Position numbers and translations under genes: made by a program. Of a DNA stretch of 64,000 nucleotides, positions 9,975-18,457 are shown one piece after another. The stretch lies in assembly GCF_037078405.1 (NCBI RefSeq), contig NZ_JAYMGZ010000005.1, positions 62,001-126,000 on the forward strand, read 5' to 3'. Within the stretch, counting starts at the first letter, position 1; every line of letters starts with the position of its first letter. The notes beneath the pieces were generated by a model. It made no database searches and was not told the origin of the DNA. It saw nothing but the letters and a program-made list of their open reading frames with translations. Source of the DNA: Haloarcula sp. DT43. Its GTDB lineage: Archaea > Halobacteriota > Halobacteria > Halobacteriales > Haloarculaceae.

Positions 9975-10187
9975 TGGTGTGTCTCACCATGATACCAGCT
10001 AACCGGTAGGATATTCGGAGGTGATGTCGAACAAACGAGCTGGCATATTCCGGTATAACCGGAAATATACTCATAGATCGGCGGCGAACCGGCCGGTTTG
10101 CGGCCAATGGCCCGGTTTTGCACAAGGGTTATATATTGATCACTGCAACATATTTCCATTCAGGTCGAGCCTGAGGACTCACCAGCT
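9975..10187 (+). promoter_or_regulatory. Promoter/operator region of the deoxy-sugar catabolic operon
   Basis: This 213-bp stretch without a gene precedes the dehydrogenase operon. It holds a 17-bp inverted repeat TTCCGGT-ATA-ACCGGAA at 10048-10064, a perfect palindrome AACCGGCCGGTT at 10087-10098, further ACCGG half-sites near 10009 and 10111, and a TATA-like element (GTTATATATTG) around 10128-10138, about 50 bp before the ATG. The clustered ACCGG half-sites suggest a sugar-responsive regulator, possibly the IclR protein encoded at 13620. Which protein binds is inference. Confidence 0.6.
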
Positions 10188-11222
10188 ATGAAAGCCATCG
10201 TGCAGACTGGTCCCAGAGCAGTCGAGGTACAGGAACGAAAGCAGCCGGAACCGGGGCCCGACGAGATTCTCGTCGAAGTCCACTCGGCGGGGCTCTGTGG
10301 CAGTGACGCCGGTGCCTACAGCTACGAGGGCGGGTACGAGTGGATTCCGGTGCCGCGGATAATGGGCCACGAGTACTCCGGTCGGGTCGCGGAAGTCGGC
10401 GACGACGTGGAGACGTTCGAGGTCGGGCAGAAGGTCGTCGAGGAGCCGATACACGACTGTGGCCACTGCTTCCAGTGTAAGAACGGTCAGGAGAACGTCT
10501 GTCAGAATTTCTCGATTACTGGGATGCACGGCGATGGCGCGTACGCGAACTACACGCTCGTCGAGGAACGCCACCTCCACGCCGTCCCGGAGGGCGTCCC
10601 GCTTCGGGAGGCGGCGATAACCGAGCCGACCAGCATCGCGACGCGAGCGGTCCTCGACCAGTCCCGGCTCACGTCGGGCGACAACGTCCTGGTCGAAGGC
10701 CCGGGACCAATCGGCGTGCTCACGGCCATCGTCGCCGACTCCGTCGGCGCGAACGTCGTCGTCTCCGGCCTAGAGAAGGACGCGACGTACCGCCTCCCGC
10801 TGCTGGAGGAGCAGGGCATCGACACCGTCAACGTTCAGTCGCGGGACCTCGAAGCGGTCCGCGAGGAGCGGACAGACGGCCTGGGTTTCGACCTCGTGTT
10901 CGATACGACTGGACACCACACCGGTGTCGAGGAAGCCGTGGATTACGTCCGCAAGGGCGGCCAGATAGTGGTCGTGGGCATCCCCGGAGAGGAGAGCGAC
11001 ATCTTCCTGCCGCCGGTCGTCCGCGGCGAGGTCGATATCAACACCTCGTACGGCTCCAAGTGGCGGAACTTCGAACAGGCACTCAGACTGATGGAGAGCG
11101 GCGGAATCGACATCGACGCTATCCTCGACACGTCCTACAGTATCGACGAGGCGGGCGCGGCCTTCGAAGCCTTCCTGGCCTCCGAGACCTGCAAACCGGT
11201 GTTTACCTTCTCGGACGGATGA
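10188..11222 (+). CDS. Zinc-dependent alcohol/polyol dehydrogenase (MDR family)
   Basis: Medium-chain dehydrogenase of 344 residues. Catalytic zinc ligands are visible as Cys in GLCGSD (about residue 37) and His-Glu in MGHEYSG. The structural-zinc loop has four cysteines in the pattern CGHCFQCKNGQENVC. A Rossmann signature VEGPGPIGVL follows, with a somewhat unusual GPGPIG core. It opens the catabolic cluster directly downstream of the operator region. The likely reaction is oxidation of a sugar, a 2-keto-3-deoxy acid or a lactaldehyde-type product in the L-rhamnose/L-fucose route. Context cannot tell which step it performs. Confidence 0.88.
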   Translation: MKAIVQTGPRAVEVQERKQPEPGPDEILVEVHSAGLCGSDAGAYSYEGGYEWIPVPRIMGHEYSGRVAEVGDDVETFEVGQKVVEEPIHDCGHCFQCKNGQENVCQNFSITGMHGDGAYANYTLVEERHLHAVPEGVPLREAAITEPTSIATRAVLDQSRLTSGDNVLVEGPGPIGVLTAIVADSVGANVVVSGLEKDATYRLPLLEEQGIDTVNVQSRDLEAVREERTDGLGFDLVFDTTGHHTGVEEAVDYVRKGGQIVVVGIPGEESDIFLPPVVRGEVDINTSYGSKWRNFEQALRLMESGGIDIDAILDTSYSIDEAGAAFEAFLASETCKPVFTFSDG

Positions 11223-11295
11223 CTCGCTGGACAGGTAGCTGGGACCGAAAGCTCAAAGCATAATTACGACGATTCGAAACACACCTTCAGGACAC

Positions 11296-12501
11296 ATGGA
11301 AATCACAAACGTATCAGCCACGAAAGTCAGCAACGAGTCGTGGGGCGAGTTCATCGAGTTCCCCCTCGTCACAATCATGTCGAAGTACGACGAGTACCGC
11401 AACGTCGACGGCGAGAACCCGCAGGCCCGCCGGAAGTGGATGGGGCCGGTCGGCGACGTAGTGGTCGAGGTCGAGACGGACGCCGGCATCACGGGCGTCG
11501 GCGTCGGCAACTGGGGCACCGGTGCTATCGCCACCGTCGTCGAGGAGACGCTCTCGAAAATCGTCCTCGGCGAGGACCCGATGCGCCGGGAGCACCTCTG
11601 GGAGCAGATGTACCGCGCGACGCTTCCCTTCGGCCGGAAGGGCGTCGCCGTGATGGCCATCAGCGCCGTCGACCAGGCGCTGTGGGACATCGCCGGCAAG
11701 GAGGCCGGTAAGCCGGTTTACGAACTGCTCGGCGGGCCGACCAAAGACGAGATTCCCGCCTACGCCTCGAACCTCCACCCGGTCGACATGGAGAAACTGG
11801 AGCGCGAGGCCATCGAGTACGCCGAGGCGGGCTTCGACGCGATGAAACTGCGCTTCCTCCACGGGCCGGAGGACGGCCGCTCGGGCATGGAGAAAAACGA
11901 GGAAATCGTCAGGACCGTCCGCGACGCCGTCGGCCACGAGATAGACATCGCGGGCGACGCCTACATGGGCTGGTCCGTGAAGTACGCGAAGAAGATGACC
12001 CAGCGGCTGGCGAAATACGACATGGCGTGGGTCGAGGAGCCGGTCATCGCCGACGATATCTCCGGATACGCCGAGGTCCGGGAGGCTGCGCCGATGCCCA
12101 TCTCCGGCGGCGAACACGAGTTCACCCGCTGGGGCCACGAGGACCTGCTCGAACGTGGAGCCGTCGACATCCTCCAGCCCGACGTAGGCCGCGTGGGCGG
12201 CATCACGGAGCTCCAGAAGGTCGCGGACATGGCGGAGGTCCACGACGTGCCCGTCATCCCGCACGCCGGCACGAACCCGACGCTGCACGCCATCGCGGGG
12301 CACACCAACATGCCGATGGCGGAGTACTTCCCGACGCCGGAGTGGTTCCAGGAACGCCAGGAGGAACAGGAGTCCACATACGCCGACGCCATCTTCGAGA
12401 ACCCGCCCTCGCCGGAGAACGGCTCGATTCCGCTGCCCGACGAACCCGGTATCAGTACCCAGCTGAACCACGAGGCGCTGGAACACTTCGCCGTGGAGTG
12501 A
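11296..12501 (+). CDS. Acid-sugar dehydratase, enolase superfamily (L-rhamnonate/L-fuconate type)
   Basis: Predicted Mg-dependent dehydration of L-rhamnonate or a close acid sugar to the 2-keto-3-deoxy acid. It is 401 residues, close to the usual length of rhamnonate dehydratases. The N-terminal capping domain is followed by SAVDQALWDIAGKEAGKPVYELLGG, the classic mandelate-racemase-superfamily block. Metal-ligand motifs lie in IAGDAYMGW, WVEEP and SGGEHEF, and the barrel ends with DILQPDVGRVGG and PHAGTN. It is followed after 3 bp by the LLM gene. The substrate is inferred from the neighbouring GH78 enzyme and FAH hydrolase. Confidence 0.85.
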   Translation: MEITNVSATKVSNESWGEFIEFPLVTIMSKYDEYRNVDGENPQARRKWMGPVGDVVVEVETDAGITGVGVGNWGTGAIATVVEETLSKIVLGEDPMRREHLWEQMYRATLPFGRKGVAVMAISAVDQALWDIAGKEAGKPVYELLGGPTKDEIPAYASNLHPVDMEKLEREAIEYAEAGFDAMKLRFLHGPEDGRSGMEKNEEIVRTVRDAVGHEIDIAGDAYMGWSVKYAKKMTQRLAKYDMAWVEEPVIADDISGYAEVREAAPMPISGGEHEFTRWGHEDLLERGAVDILQPDVGRVGGITELQKVADMAEVHDVPVIPHAGTNPTLHAIAGHTNMPMAEYFPTPEWFQERQEEQESTYADAIFENPPSPENGSIPLPDEPGISTQLNHEALEHFAVE

Positions 12502-12504
12502 GCC

Positions 12505-13536
12505 ATGACGGACATCAAATTCGAGTACAACGTGCCGGTCTTCGCCGGTGCGCCGGAGACCGGCGACGACGAGCCCGTCCACCGCGACACCCCCGAGTAC
12601 GAGGCGCTGGACTGGGAGACGACCAGAGCGGGCATCGAGAAAGCCGAAGAGCTGGGCTTCGACGCCGCGTGGGCCCCCGACCACCTGATGCTCGGCCGAG
12701 ACCACGCGGAATACGAATGCTGGACCCTGCTGTCGGCGATGGCCGGATTCACCGAGGACATCGACGTCGGCTCGCTCGTCCTCTGTAACGACTACCGCAA
12801 CCCGGCGCTCGTGGCGAAGATGGCCGCGACGCTGGACGTCGTCTCGGAGGGACGGCTCCAGCTCGGCCTCGGCGCGGGCTGGCACGAACCGGAGTACGAC
12901 GTCTACGGTTGGGAGTACCGCGACGGCTTCGAGCGGCTGATGCGCCTCGACGAGTCGATTCGGCTGATGAAGCGCATGTGGGACGCCGGGAGCGAGGGCG
13001 CGAGCTTCGACGGCGACCACTACCAGATTGCGGACGCCTACTGCGCCCCAGAGCCAGTCCAGGACCCGCACCCGGAGATTCTCGTCGGCGGCCAGGGCGA
13101 GCAGGTGACGCTGAAGCTCGTCGCCAAGCACGCCGACGTGTGGAACACGGACGTGTTCAACGGCGACGTGGAGACGCTGGAACACAAAATCGGCGTCATC
13201 GAAGACCACTGCGAGACGGTCGGGCGCGACCCCGACGACGTCGAGTACTCCTGGGACGGCCACGTCATCTGTACGCGCGACGAGGAGAAACTGGACCGGC
13301 TGCTGGACCTGATGCTTCCGATACAGTTCGAGGAAGAGTACCAGGACCAGGCCCCCATCGAGACGGAGGCAGACGCCCGCGAGTACTTCGTCATGGGGAC
13401 GCCCGAGGAGTGTGCCGAGGCCATCGAGCGCCGCATCGACGCCGGCGTCACGAAGTTCCAGGGCTGGTTCATCGACTTCCCCGACACCGGCGGGATGGAA
13501 CTGTTCGCCGACGAGGTCATGCCGCAGTTCTCCTGA
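12505..13536 (+). CDS. LLM-class F420-dependent oxidoreductase
   Basis: Luciferase-like TIM-barrel flavin/F420 oxidoreductase of 343 residues. Recognisable family features include FDAAWAPDHLML, the SEGRLQLGLGAGW block and EILVGGQGEQVTLKLVAKHAD. It starts 3 bp after the dehydratase stop, so it is almost certainly translated with it. In archaea this family usually uses reduced or oxidised F420. A sugar or sugar-acid dehydrogenase role would fit the cluster, but this enzyme class is not part of the standard diketo-hydrolase pathway, so the function is open. Confidence 0.82.
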   Translation: MTDIKFEYNVPVFAGAPETGDDEPVHRDTPEYEALDWETTRAGIEKAEELGFDAAWAPDHLMLGRDHAEYECWTLLSAMAGFTEDIDVGSLVLCNDYRNPALVAKMAATLDVVSEGRLQLGLGAGWHEPEYDVYGWEYRDGFERLMRLDESIRLMKRMWDAGSEGASFDGDHYQIADAYCAPEPVQDPHPEILVGGQGEQVTLKLVAKHADVWNTDVFNGDVETLEHKIGVIEDHCETVGRDPDDVEYSWDGHVICTRDEEKLDRLLDLMLPIQFEEEYQDQAPIETEADAREYFVMGTPEECAEAIERRIDAGVTKFQGWFIDFPDTGGMELFADEVMPQFS

Positions 13537-13619
13537 ACCGCCGTCTTCCCCGTTTTCCGCCCCGAACCACTGTTCGAACAGCCGCAACGTCTATACATCC
13601 CCCGCCCATCCGTCCGGCT

Positions 13620-14378
13620 ATGACGGACAACGTTCCGGTCAAGGCGGCACAGACCTCCTTTCAGATAATCAACGAGCTCCGGCGGATGGAGGGGGCCGGC
13701 GTCTCGGAACTCGCGGCGGCGCTGGACAAGCCGACCAGTACGATTCACGACCACCTGCGCACACTCGAAGAGGAGGAGTACCTCGTCAAGTCGGACGGGG
13801 AGTACTACATCGGGACCCGCTTCCTCGGCATCGGCGAACAGGCCCGGGCACGCCAGAAGGTGTACAGCATCGCGCGGCAGGAGGTCGACGACCTCGCCAA
13901 GGAGACCGGCGAGCACACGAACCTCATGATAGAGGAGCACGGCCGGGGCGTGTTCCTCTACAAGTCCCGCGGCCCCGACGCCGTGCAACTGGACACCCAC
14001 GCGGGGATGCGCGTCCCGCTCCAGACGACGGCGCTGGGCAAGTCGATGCTCGCGTTCCGCCCCCGCGAAGAGGTCGACGACATCATCGACCGCCACGGCC
14101 TGCCACAGGTCACCGACAAGACGATTACGGACCGCGAGGAGCTGTACGAGAAACTCGACGAGATTCACGAGCGGGGGTACGCCTACGACGACGAGGAGCG
14201 CGTCAAGGGGATGCGCTGTGTCGCCGCCCCCATCACGAACGACGAGATGCGCGCCATCGCGGCGATAAGCGTCTCCGGTCCCAAGAGCCGCATGCGCGGC
14301 AAGGAGTTCCAAGAGGACATCCCGGACAAGATTCTCTCGAGCGCCAACGTCATCGAAGTGAACCTCACGTACTCGTAG
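13620..14378 (+). CDS. IclR-family transcriptional regulator
   Basis: Likely pathway-specific regulator, 252 residues from the ATG at 13620. The frame is open far upstream but only overlaps the preceding gene there. The N-terminal winged helix reads SFQIINELRRMEGAGVSELA, then DKPTSTIHDHLRTLEEEEYLV. The C-terminal IclR effector-binding domain has the typical LPLQTTALGKSMLA-like and RGYAYDDEERVKGMRCVAAPI blocks. The gene is embedded in the catabolic cluster and follows the LLM gene by 83 bp. Candidate binding sites are the ACCGG inverted repeats upstream of 10188. Confidence 0.9.
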   Translation: MTDNVPVKAAQTSFQIINELRRMEGAGVSELAAALDKPTSTIHDHLRTLEEEEYLVKSDGEYYIGTRFLGIGEQARARQKVYSIARQEVDDLAKETGEHTNLMIEEHGRGVFLYKSRGPDAVQLDTHAGMRVPLQTTALGKSMLAFRPREEVDDIIDRHGLPQVTDKTITDREELYEKLDEIHERGYAYDDEERVKGMRCVAAPITNDEMRAIAAISVSGPKSRMRGKEFQEDIPDKILSSANVIEVNLTYS

Positions 14379-14439
14379 CGCGGGGGCAGCGTCCCCCGAA
14401 GGGAAACAGTTAGGATGCTCCCCCGTCCAGAGGTCGGTG

Positions 14440-15282
14440 ATGCAATTCGTTCGATACACCACCGGAGGCCCGGAGCAATGGGGCGTTCGCCGCGACGACG
14501 AAATCGTCCCGCTCACGGGCATGCGCGAGGACGTGACGTACCAGCAACTGACCGACGACGGCTTCCTGACGGTCGCCGCGGACGCAGCCGACGCCGCGGC
14601 CGACCGGGCAGTCCCGGTCGAGGAGACGCGCCTGCTCGCGCCCGTGCCACGGCCCGGGAAGATAGTCTGTGTGGGCCTGAACTACCACGACCACGCCGAG
14701 GAACAGGACGAGGAGGTCCCCGAGCGCCCGCTGCTGTTCGGGAAGGCTCCCACGAGCGTCACCAACCCCGGCGACCCCATCATGAACCCGGCCGAAATCG
14801 AGGAACTCGACTACGAGGTCGAACTCGGCGTCGTCATCGGCCGCACCGCGAAAGACGTCCAGGCCGACCAGGCACGTGATTACATCACGGGCTACACCGC
14901 TATCAACGACGTGAGCGCCCGCGACGCGCAGTTCGAGGACGAGCAGTTCCTCCGCGGGAAGAGCTACGACACGTTCGCGCCGATGGGGCCGACGCTGGTC
15001 CCGGACTCCCACATCGACCCCGGCAGCCTCGACGTCGCCTGCCGGGTCAACGGCGAGACCCTCCAGGAGTCGAACACGGAGCAGTTCATCTTCGGGGTCG
15101 AAGAGCTCGTCGAGTACATCAGCGGGGTCATGACGCTCCGGCCGGGCGACGTGATTTCGACCGGGACGCCGGGCGGTGTCGGCATCTTCCGTGACCCGCC
15201 GGAACTGCTGGAGGCTGGCGACGAGGTCGACGTGGAGATAGAGGGCGTCGGCACGCTGACCAACCACGTCGTCGACGAGTGA
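14440..15282 (+). CDS. FAH-family 2,4-diketo-3-deoxy-acid hydrolase
   Basis: Fumarylacetoacetase-family hydrolase of 280 residues, expected to cleave a 2,4-diketo-3-deoxy sugar acid to pyruvate plus lactate or a related C3 acid. The metal-binding core is intact: VCVGLNYHDHAEE, DYEVELGVVIGR with the two acidic ligands, and INDVSARDAQ. It ends with ISTGTPGGVG. A GTG immediately precedes the chosen ATG, so either could start translation. The stop overlaps the next gene by 4 bp, showing translational coupling. This gene together with the dehydratase and SDR points to the diketo-hydrolase branch rather than an aldolase branch. Confidence 0.85.
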   Translation: MQFVRYTTGGPEQWGVRRDDEIVPLTGMREDVTYQQLTDDGFLTVAADAADAAADRAVPVEETRLLAPVPRPGKIVCVGLNYHDHAEEQDEEVPERPLLFGKAPTSVTNPGDPIMNPAEIEELDYEVELGVVIGRTAKDVQADQARDYITGYTAINDVSARDAQFEDEQFLRGKSYDTFAPMGPTLVPDSHIDPGSLDVACRVNGETLQESNTEQFIFGVEELVEYISGVMTLRPGDVISTGTPGGVGIFRDPPELLEAGDEVDVEIEGVGTLTNHVVDE

Positions 15283-16082
15283 GGATGGACGGAGGCACAG
15301 ACCGGCGGTTGGCGGGCGACCACGTCGTCGTCACCGGCGGCGCGCGCGGCATCGGTCGCGGCATCGCCGTCCGGTGCGCCCGGGCGGGCGCTGACGTGTC
15401 GCTGTTTGACTTGCGGTCCGACGCGGCGAAGGAGACCGCGGCGGCCGTCCGCGAGGAGGGGGGCGACGCCGCCGTCTACGATGTGGACGTGACCGACGAG
15501 GCGGCCGTCGAAGCGGCCGTCGCCGAGGCCCGCGACGAACTGGGGCCCATCGACGGGCTGGTCAACAACGCGGGCGTCCAGGAGGCCATCCCCCTGTTGG
15601 AGACCAGCGAGGCCGACTGGGACCGCCACATGGACGTCAACGCGAAAGGGACGTTCTTCGTCGCCAAACACGTCGCCACCAGCATGATACGGGACGCGGT
15701 GGCGGGCAGCGTGGTCAACGTCTCCTCCGTCGGGGCGGAGCGGCCCTTCGCCGGACAGGGGGCCTACGGCGCGTCCAAGGCCGCGGTGCTGGCCTTTACG
15801 ACCGTGCTGGCGAAGGAACTGGTCGAACACGACATCACGGTCAACGCCATCAAGCCGGCGACCGTGGACACGCCGATGGTCGAGCAGTGGCTCGAAGAGC
15901 GCGCCGGCCAGTACGACAAGACCGAGGACGAACTGCTGGCCGAGGCTGTCGACGAGCACATCCTCGACCGCATCGGCCAGCCGGAGGACGTCGGCCACGT
16001 GGCAGTCCTGTTGCTCTCCGAGGAAGGCAACTGGATTACCGGCGAGGCCGTCGCAGTCGACGGTGGATACCTGAAACGGTGA
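15279..16082 (+). CDS. Short-chain dehydrogenase (sugar or 2-keto-3-deoxy-acid dehydrogenase)
   Basis: Classical SDR of 267 residues from a GTG overlapping the FAH gene (an ATG lies at 15285). The cofactor motif is VTGGARGIGRG, the structural NNAG motif is in LVNNAGVQ, and catalytic residues are Ser in VNVSSVG and Tyr/Lys in GAYGASKAA. The coupling to the FAH hydrolase suggests oxidation of the 2-keto-3-deoxy acid to its 2,4-diketo form, the substrate of that hydrolase. Oxidation of the free sugar is the alternative. Confidence 0.87.
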   Translation: MRMDGGTDRRLAGDHVVVTGGARGIGRGIAVRCARAGADVSLFDLRSDAAKETAAAVREEGGDAAVYDVDVTDEAAVEAAVAEARDELGPIDGLVNNAGVQEAIPLLETSEADWDRHMDVNAKGTFFVAKHVATSMIRDAVAGSVVNVSSVGAERPFAGQGAYGASKAAVLAFTTVLAKELVEHDITVNAIKPATVDTPMVEQWLEERAGQYDKTEDELLAEAVDEHILDRIGQPEDVGHVAVLLLSEEGNWITGEAVAVDGGYLKR

Positions 16083-16128
16083 CGGAACCGCGGAGCTCGC
16101 CCCGAACTGAGCGGTGTCCCCCGGAGCG

Positions 16129-17094
16129 CTACTCGTGGCCCGAGACCGCAATCGGCTCGTACGGTTCTTCGAGGTACTCCAGGTCAGAGTCCGACAGCGA
16201 GATGTCCAGGGCCTCGACGGCGTCTTCGAGGTGTTCGACGCTCGTCGTCCCGACGATGGGGGCGTCGACCCAGTCCTTGTGCAACAGCCACGACAGGCCG
16301 ATTTGGGCCATCGTGGCACCCTTGTCCGCGGCTAGCTCCTCGACCCGGTTGTTGATTTCTTGGCCGCCGTTCTCGTGGTAGCCGTGGCCGTAGCCTTCGA
16401 CTTCCTCGCCGCGGGTCGTCGTCTCCAGTTCCTCGTGGGGCCGGGCGAGATAGCCGCCCGCCAGCGGGCTCCACGGGAGGACGCCGACGTTCTCCCGGTC
16501 ACACAGCGGCAGCATCTCGCGCTCCTCCTCGCGGTAGACGAGGTTGTAGTGGTTCTGCATGGTGACGAACCGCTCCAGGGCCAGGTGCTCGCTCGTGTGG
16601 AGCGCGTCGGCGAACTGGTGGGCCCACATCGAGGACGCGCCGATGTACCGTACCTGGTTGCGCCGGACGGCGTCGTCGAGCGCGCGCAAGGTGGTCTCGA
16701 TAGGGGTGTCGTAGTCCCACCGGTGGGTCTGGTAGAGGTCGACGGTGTCCATCCCCAGCCGGTCCAGCGAATTCGACAGCTCCTGCTCGATGGCCTTCCG
16801 CGAGAGCCCTTGGCGGTTGGGGTCATCGCCCATCTCGCCGAACACCTTCGTGGCGACGACCTGCTCGTCGCGGTCGTACCCGTCGAGGGCCGCGCCGAGT
16901 ATCTCCTCGCTCTCGCCGGTCGAGTAGACGTTGGCCGTATCGAAGAAGTTGATGCCGAGGTCGACGGCGCGGTCGATTATCTCCTGGCTCTCGTCTTCGG
17001 ACAGCATCCACTCCCTGCCGCTGCCGAAGCTCATGCAGCCGAGACAGAGCCGGCTGACTGTCATACCGGTAGTACCCAGTGTGGTGTACTCCAT
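16129..17094 (-). CDS. Aldo/keto reductase
   Basis: NADPH-type aldo/keto reductase of 321 residues, transcribed toward the catabolic operon. Family blocks visible include MEYTTLGTTGMTVSRLCLG, FFDTANVYSTGESEEILG with the catalytic Tyr, VVATKVFGE with the Lys, and DLYQTHRWD with the His. It is divergent from the amidohydrolase gene, and the 84 bp between them form a shared promoter region. In L-fucose and L-rhamnose routes, AKR enzymes can serve as the sugar dehydrogenase or as lactaldehyde reductase. Which applies here is not visible. Confidence 0.87.
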   Translation of the reverse strand: MEYTTLGTTGMTVSRLCLGCMSFGSGREWMLSEDESQEIIDRAVDLGINFFDTANVYSTGESEEILGAALDGYDRDEQVVATKVFGEMGDDPNRQGLSRKAIEQELSNSLDRLGMDTVDLYQTHRWDYDTPIETTLRALDDAVRRNQVRYIGASSMWAHQFADALHTSEHLALERFVTMQNHYNLVYREEEREMLPLCDRENVGVLPWSPLAGGYLARPHEELETTTRGEEVEGYGHGYHENGGQEINNRVEELAADKGATMAQIGLSWLLHKDWVDAPIVGTTSVEHLEDAVEALDISLSDSDLEYLEEPYEPIAVSGHE

Positions 17095-17178
17095 ACTCGA
17101 CCCTCAAGCGGCTGGGGCTTATACCTGTGTGACGGGTCCCAAGGAAAGATTAAGTAACGCGGTCGGAGTGGGTTCGAT
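17095..17178. promoter_or_regulatory. Divergent promoter between AKR and amidohydrolase
   Basis: The 84-bp spacer holds two A/T-rich elements in an otherwise GC-rich region: CTTATACC near 17127 and AAAGATTAAGTAA near 17146. The second lies about 25-30 bp before the ATG at 17179, the spacing expected of a haloarchaeal TATA box driving a leaderless mRNA. Confidence 0.45.
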
Positions 17179-18051
17179 ATGGTACTGGACTCGCACACAC
17201 ATGCATGGGCAGCGCCGAGCGCGGAGCACCCGTGGACGAACGGGCCACTGCTGGACGTCGTCGACACCTTCGACGTACACACGGTGTACACGGCCGAGCG
17301 ACTCGTCGCCGACATGGACGAACACGGCGTCGACGAGGCGGTCGTCGTCGGCTACCCCATCTGCGACTGGACCGACAACCACTACACCGTCGAGGTCGCC
17401 CGCGAGCACGACCGTCTCTACGGTATCGTGATGCTCGACCAGTTCGCGGACGACGCTGCCACGCAGTTGCGGGAGTCCATGGCCATCGACGGCGTGCTGG
17501 GCGTCCGACTGGGTGCAGCCTGCCCCTACGACGAGATGTGGGAGCGGTTCGACCCGAGCGTCGACTGGCTCCGGGACGCTATCGACGAGACCGAGTTCTG
17601 GGAGACGGCGGTCGAAACCGACGCCGCGGTCCAGATACTCTGTGACCACACACAGCTGGACCAGGCCCTCGAACTGGTCGAGACCTACCCCGAACTGACG
17701 TACCTGTTCGACCACTTCGCCCACGCCGGCCCGGAGACGCCGACCGACGAGGGGTCGTTCGCGCAGTTCGCCGACCTGGCCGAGTACGACAACGTCGCGG
17801 TGAAGGTCTCGGAACTCCCCCACATGTCGGAGGAGCCGTTCCCCTACGCCGACATGCACGACCACGTCCGGTGGTTCCTCGACCAGTTCGGCCGGGAGCG
17901 CGTTATCTGGGGGTCGGACTACCCGAACGTCAGCGACGTCGCCGGCTACGCGGCGGCGCGCCACTGGCTGGACCACGTGGACGGCCTCTCGGACGCGGAC
18001 CGGGAGTGGCTCACCGGCCGCGCGTTTCGCGAACACGTCGGTATCGAGTGA
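17179..18051 (+). CDS. Amidohydrolase-family lactonase (L-rhamnono/L-fucono-lactonase type)
   Basis: Metal-dependent TIM-barrel hydrolase of the amidohydrolase-2 type, 290 residues. The metal-binding HxH is at the N-terminus (LDSHTHAW), a mid-barrel His appears in FDHFAHAG, and the C-terminal Asp motif is intact in WGSDYPN. Enzymes of this form hydrolyse the sugar 1,4- or 1,5-lactone produced by the sugar dehydrogenase. That would supply the missing second step of the pathway encoded on its left. The following DNA is decayed, so this gene marks the right edge of the sugar module. Confidence 0.83.
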   Translation: MVLDSHTHAWAAPSAEHPWTNGPLLDVVDTFDVHTVYTAERLVADMDEHGVDEAVVVGYPICDWTDNHYTVEVAREHDRLYGIVMLDQFADDAATQLRESMAIDGVLGVRLGAACPYDEMWERFDPSVDWLRDAIDETEFWETAVETDAAVQILCDHTQLDQALELVETYPELTYLFDHFAHAGPETPTDEGSFAQFADLAEYDNVAVKVSELPHMSEEPFPYADMHDHVRWFLDQFGRERVIWGSDYPNVSDVAGYAAARHWLDHVDGLSDADREWLTGRAFREHVGIE

Positions 18052-18457
18052 CGGCCGGCACCGGGAGCCGACACCGACCAACGGCTACGGCGGCACCGAC
18101 AGCTAGCGTCCGGCTCGCCGGGAGCGACATCTCGCTGACAGACACGGACGGCAACACCCGATTCCCAGCCCGTGAGCATGGCCGCCGGCGAGGCCTTGCA
18201 AGACCGGCGCACCGACGCCGAAGCCGCCGACCGCACGGTCGTCGCCGGCGGCACCCGTGTCTCGAACAGCTCGATGACCTGCTGGAACGCCCGACCAGAC
18301 ACCCGGCCGGGATGCTGGCGAGCGACGACTGACCGGGCCGCTCGTCGGCAACGCCGTCGGGACCGCAGCCTCTCGTCAGCCAGTGGCCGCCTTCGCGGAC
18401 GGTACCGGATGTCTCCGCAGGTGATAGACATACAACCCTTCCGGGAATAGAGATACC
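18052..18457 (+). other. Gene-poor stretch with possible coding remnant
   Basis: No intact gene is seen in these roughly 400 bp. A reading frame beginning near 18179 (MAAGEALQDRRTDAEAADR) appears to continue after a shift near 18255 as LEQLDDLLERPTRHPAGML, ending at a stop near 18332. This would be consistent with one short frameshifted gene of unknown family. Just before 18458 a CAGGTGATAGACATACA-like stretch could act as a weak promoter. Confidence 0.35.

Noticed and set aside
7390..10125. 911-codon open frame on the minus strand opposite the rhamnosidase
   Set aside because: It is antisense to a clear GH78 gene. Its length comes from GC-rich third positions, and its composition (Val/Arg/Asp-rich, no motif) is typical of a shadow frame.
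11314..13587. 757-codon minus-strand frame opposite the dehydratase and LLM genes
   Set aside because: Same cause: high-GC antisense frame over two recognisable enzymes, with no family features of its own.
12909..13619. N-terminal extension of the IclR regulator
   Set aside because: It lies entirely over the LLM gene in another frame and is Arg/Pro-rich; the ATG at 13620 gives a normal IclR length.
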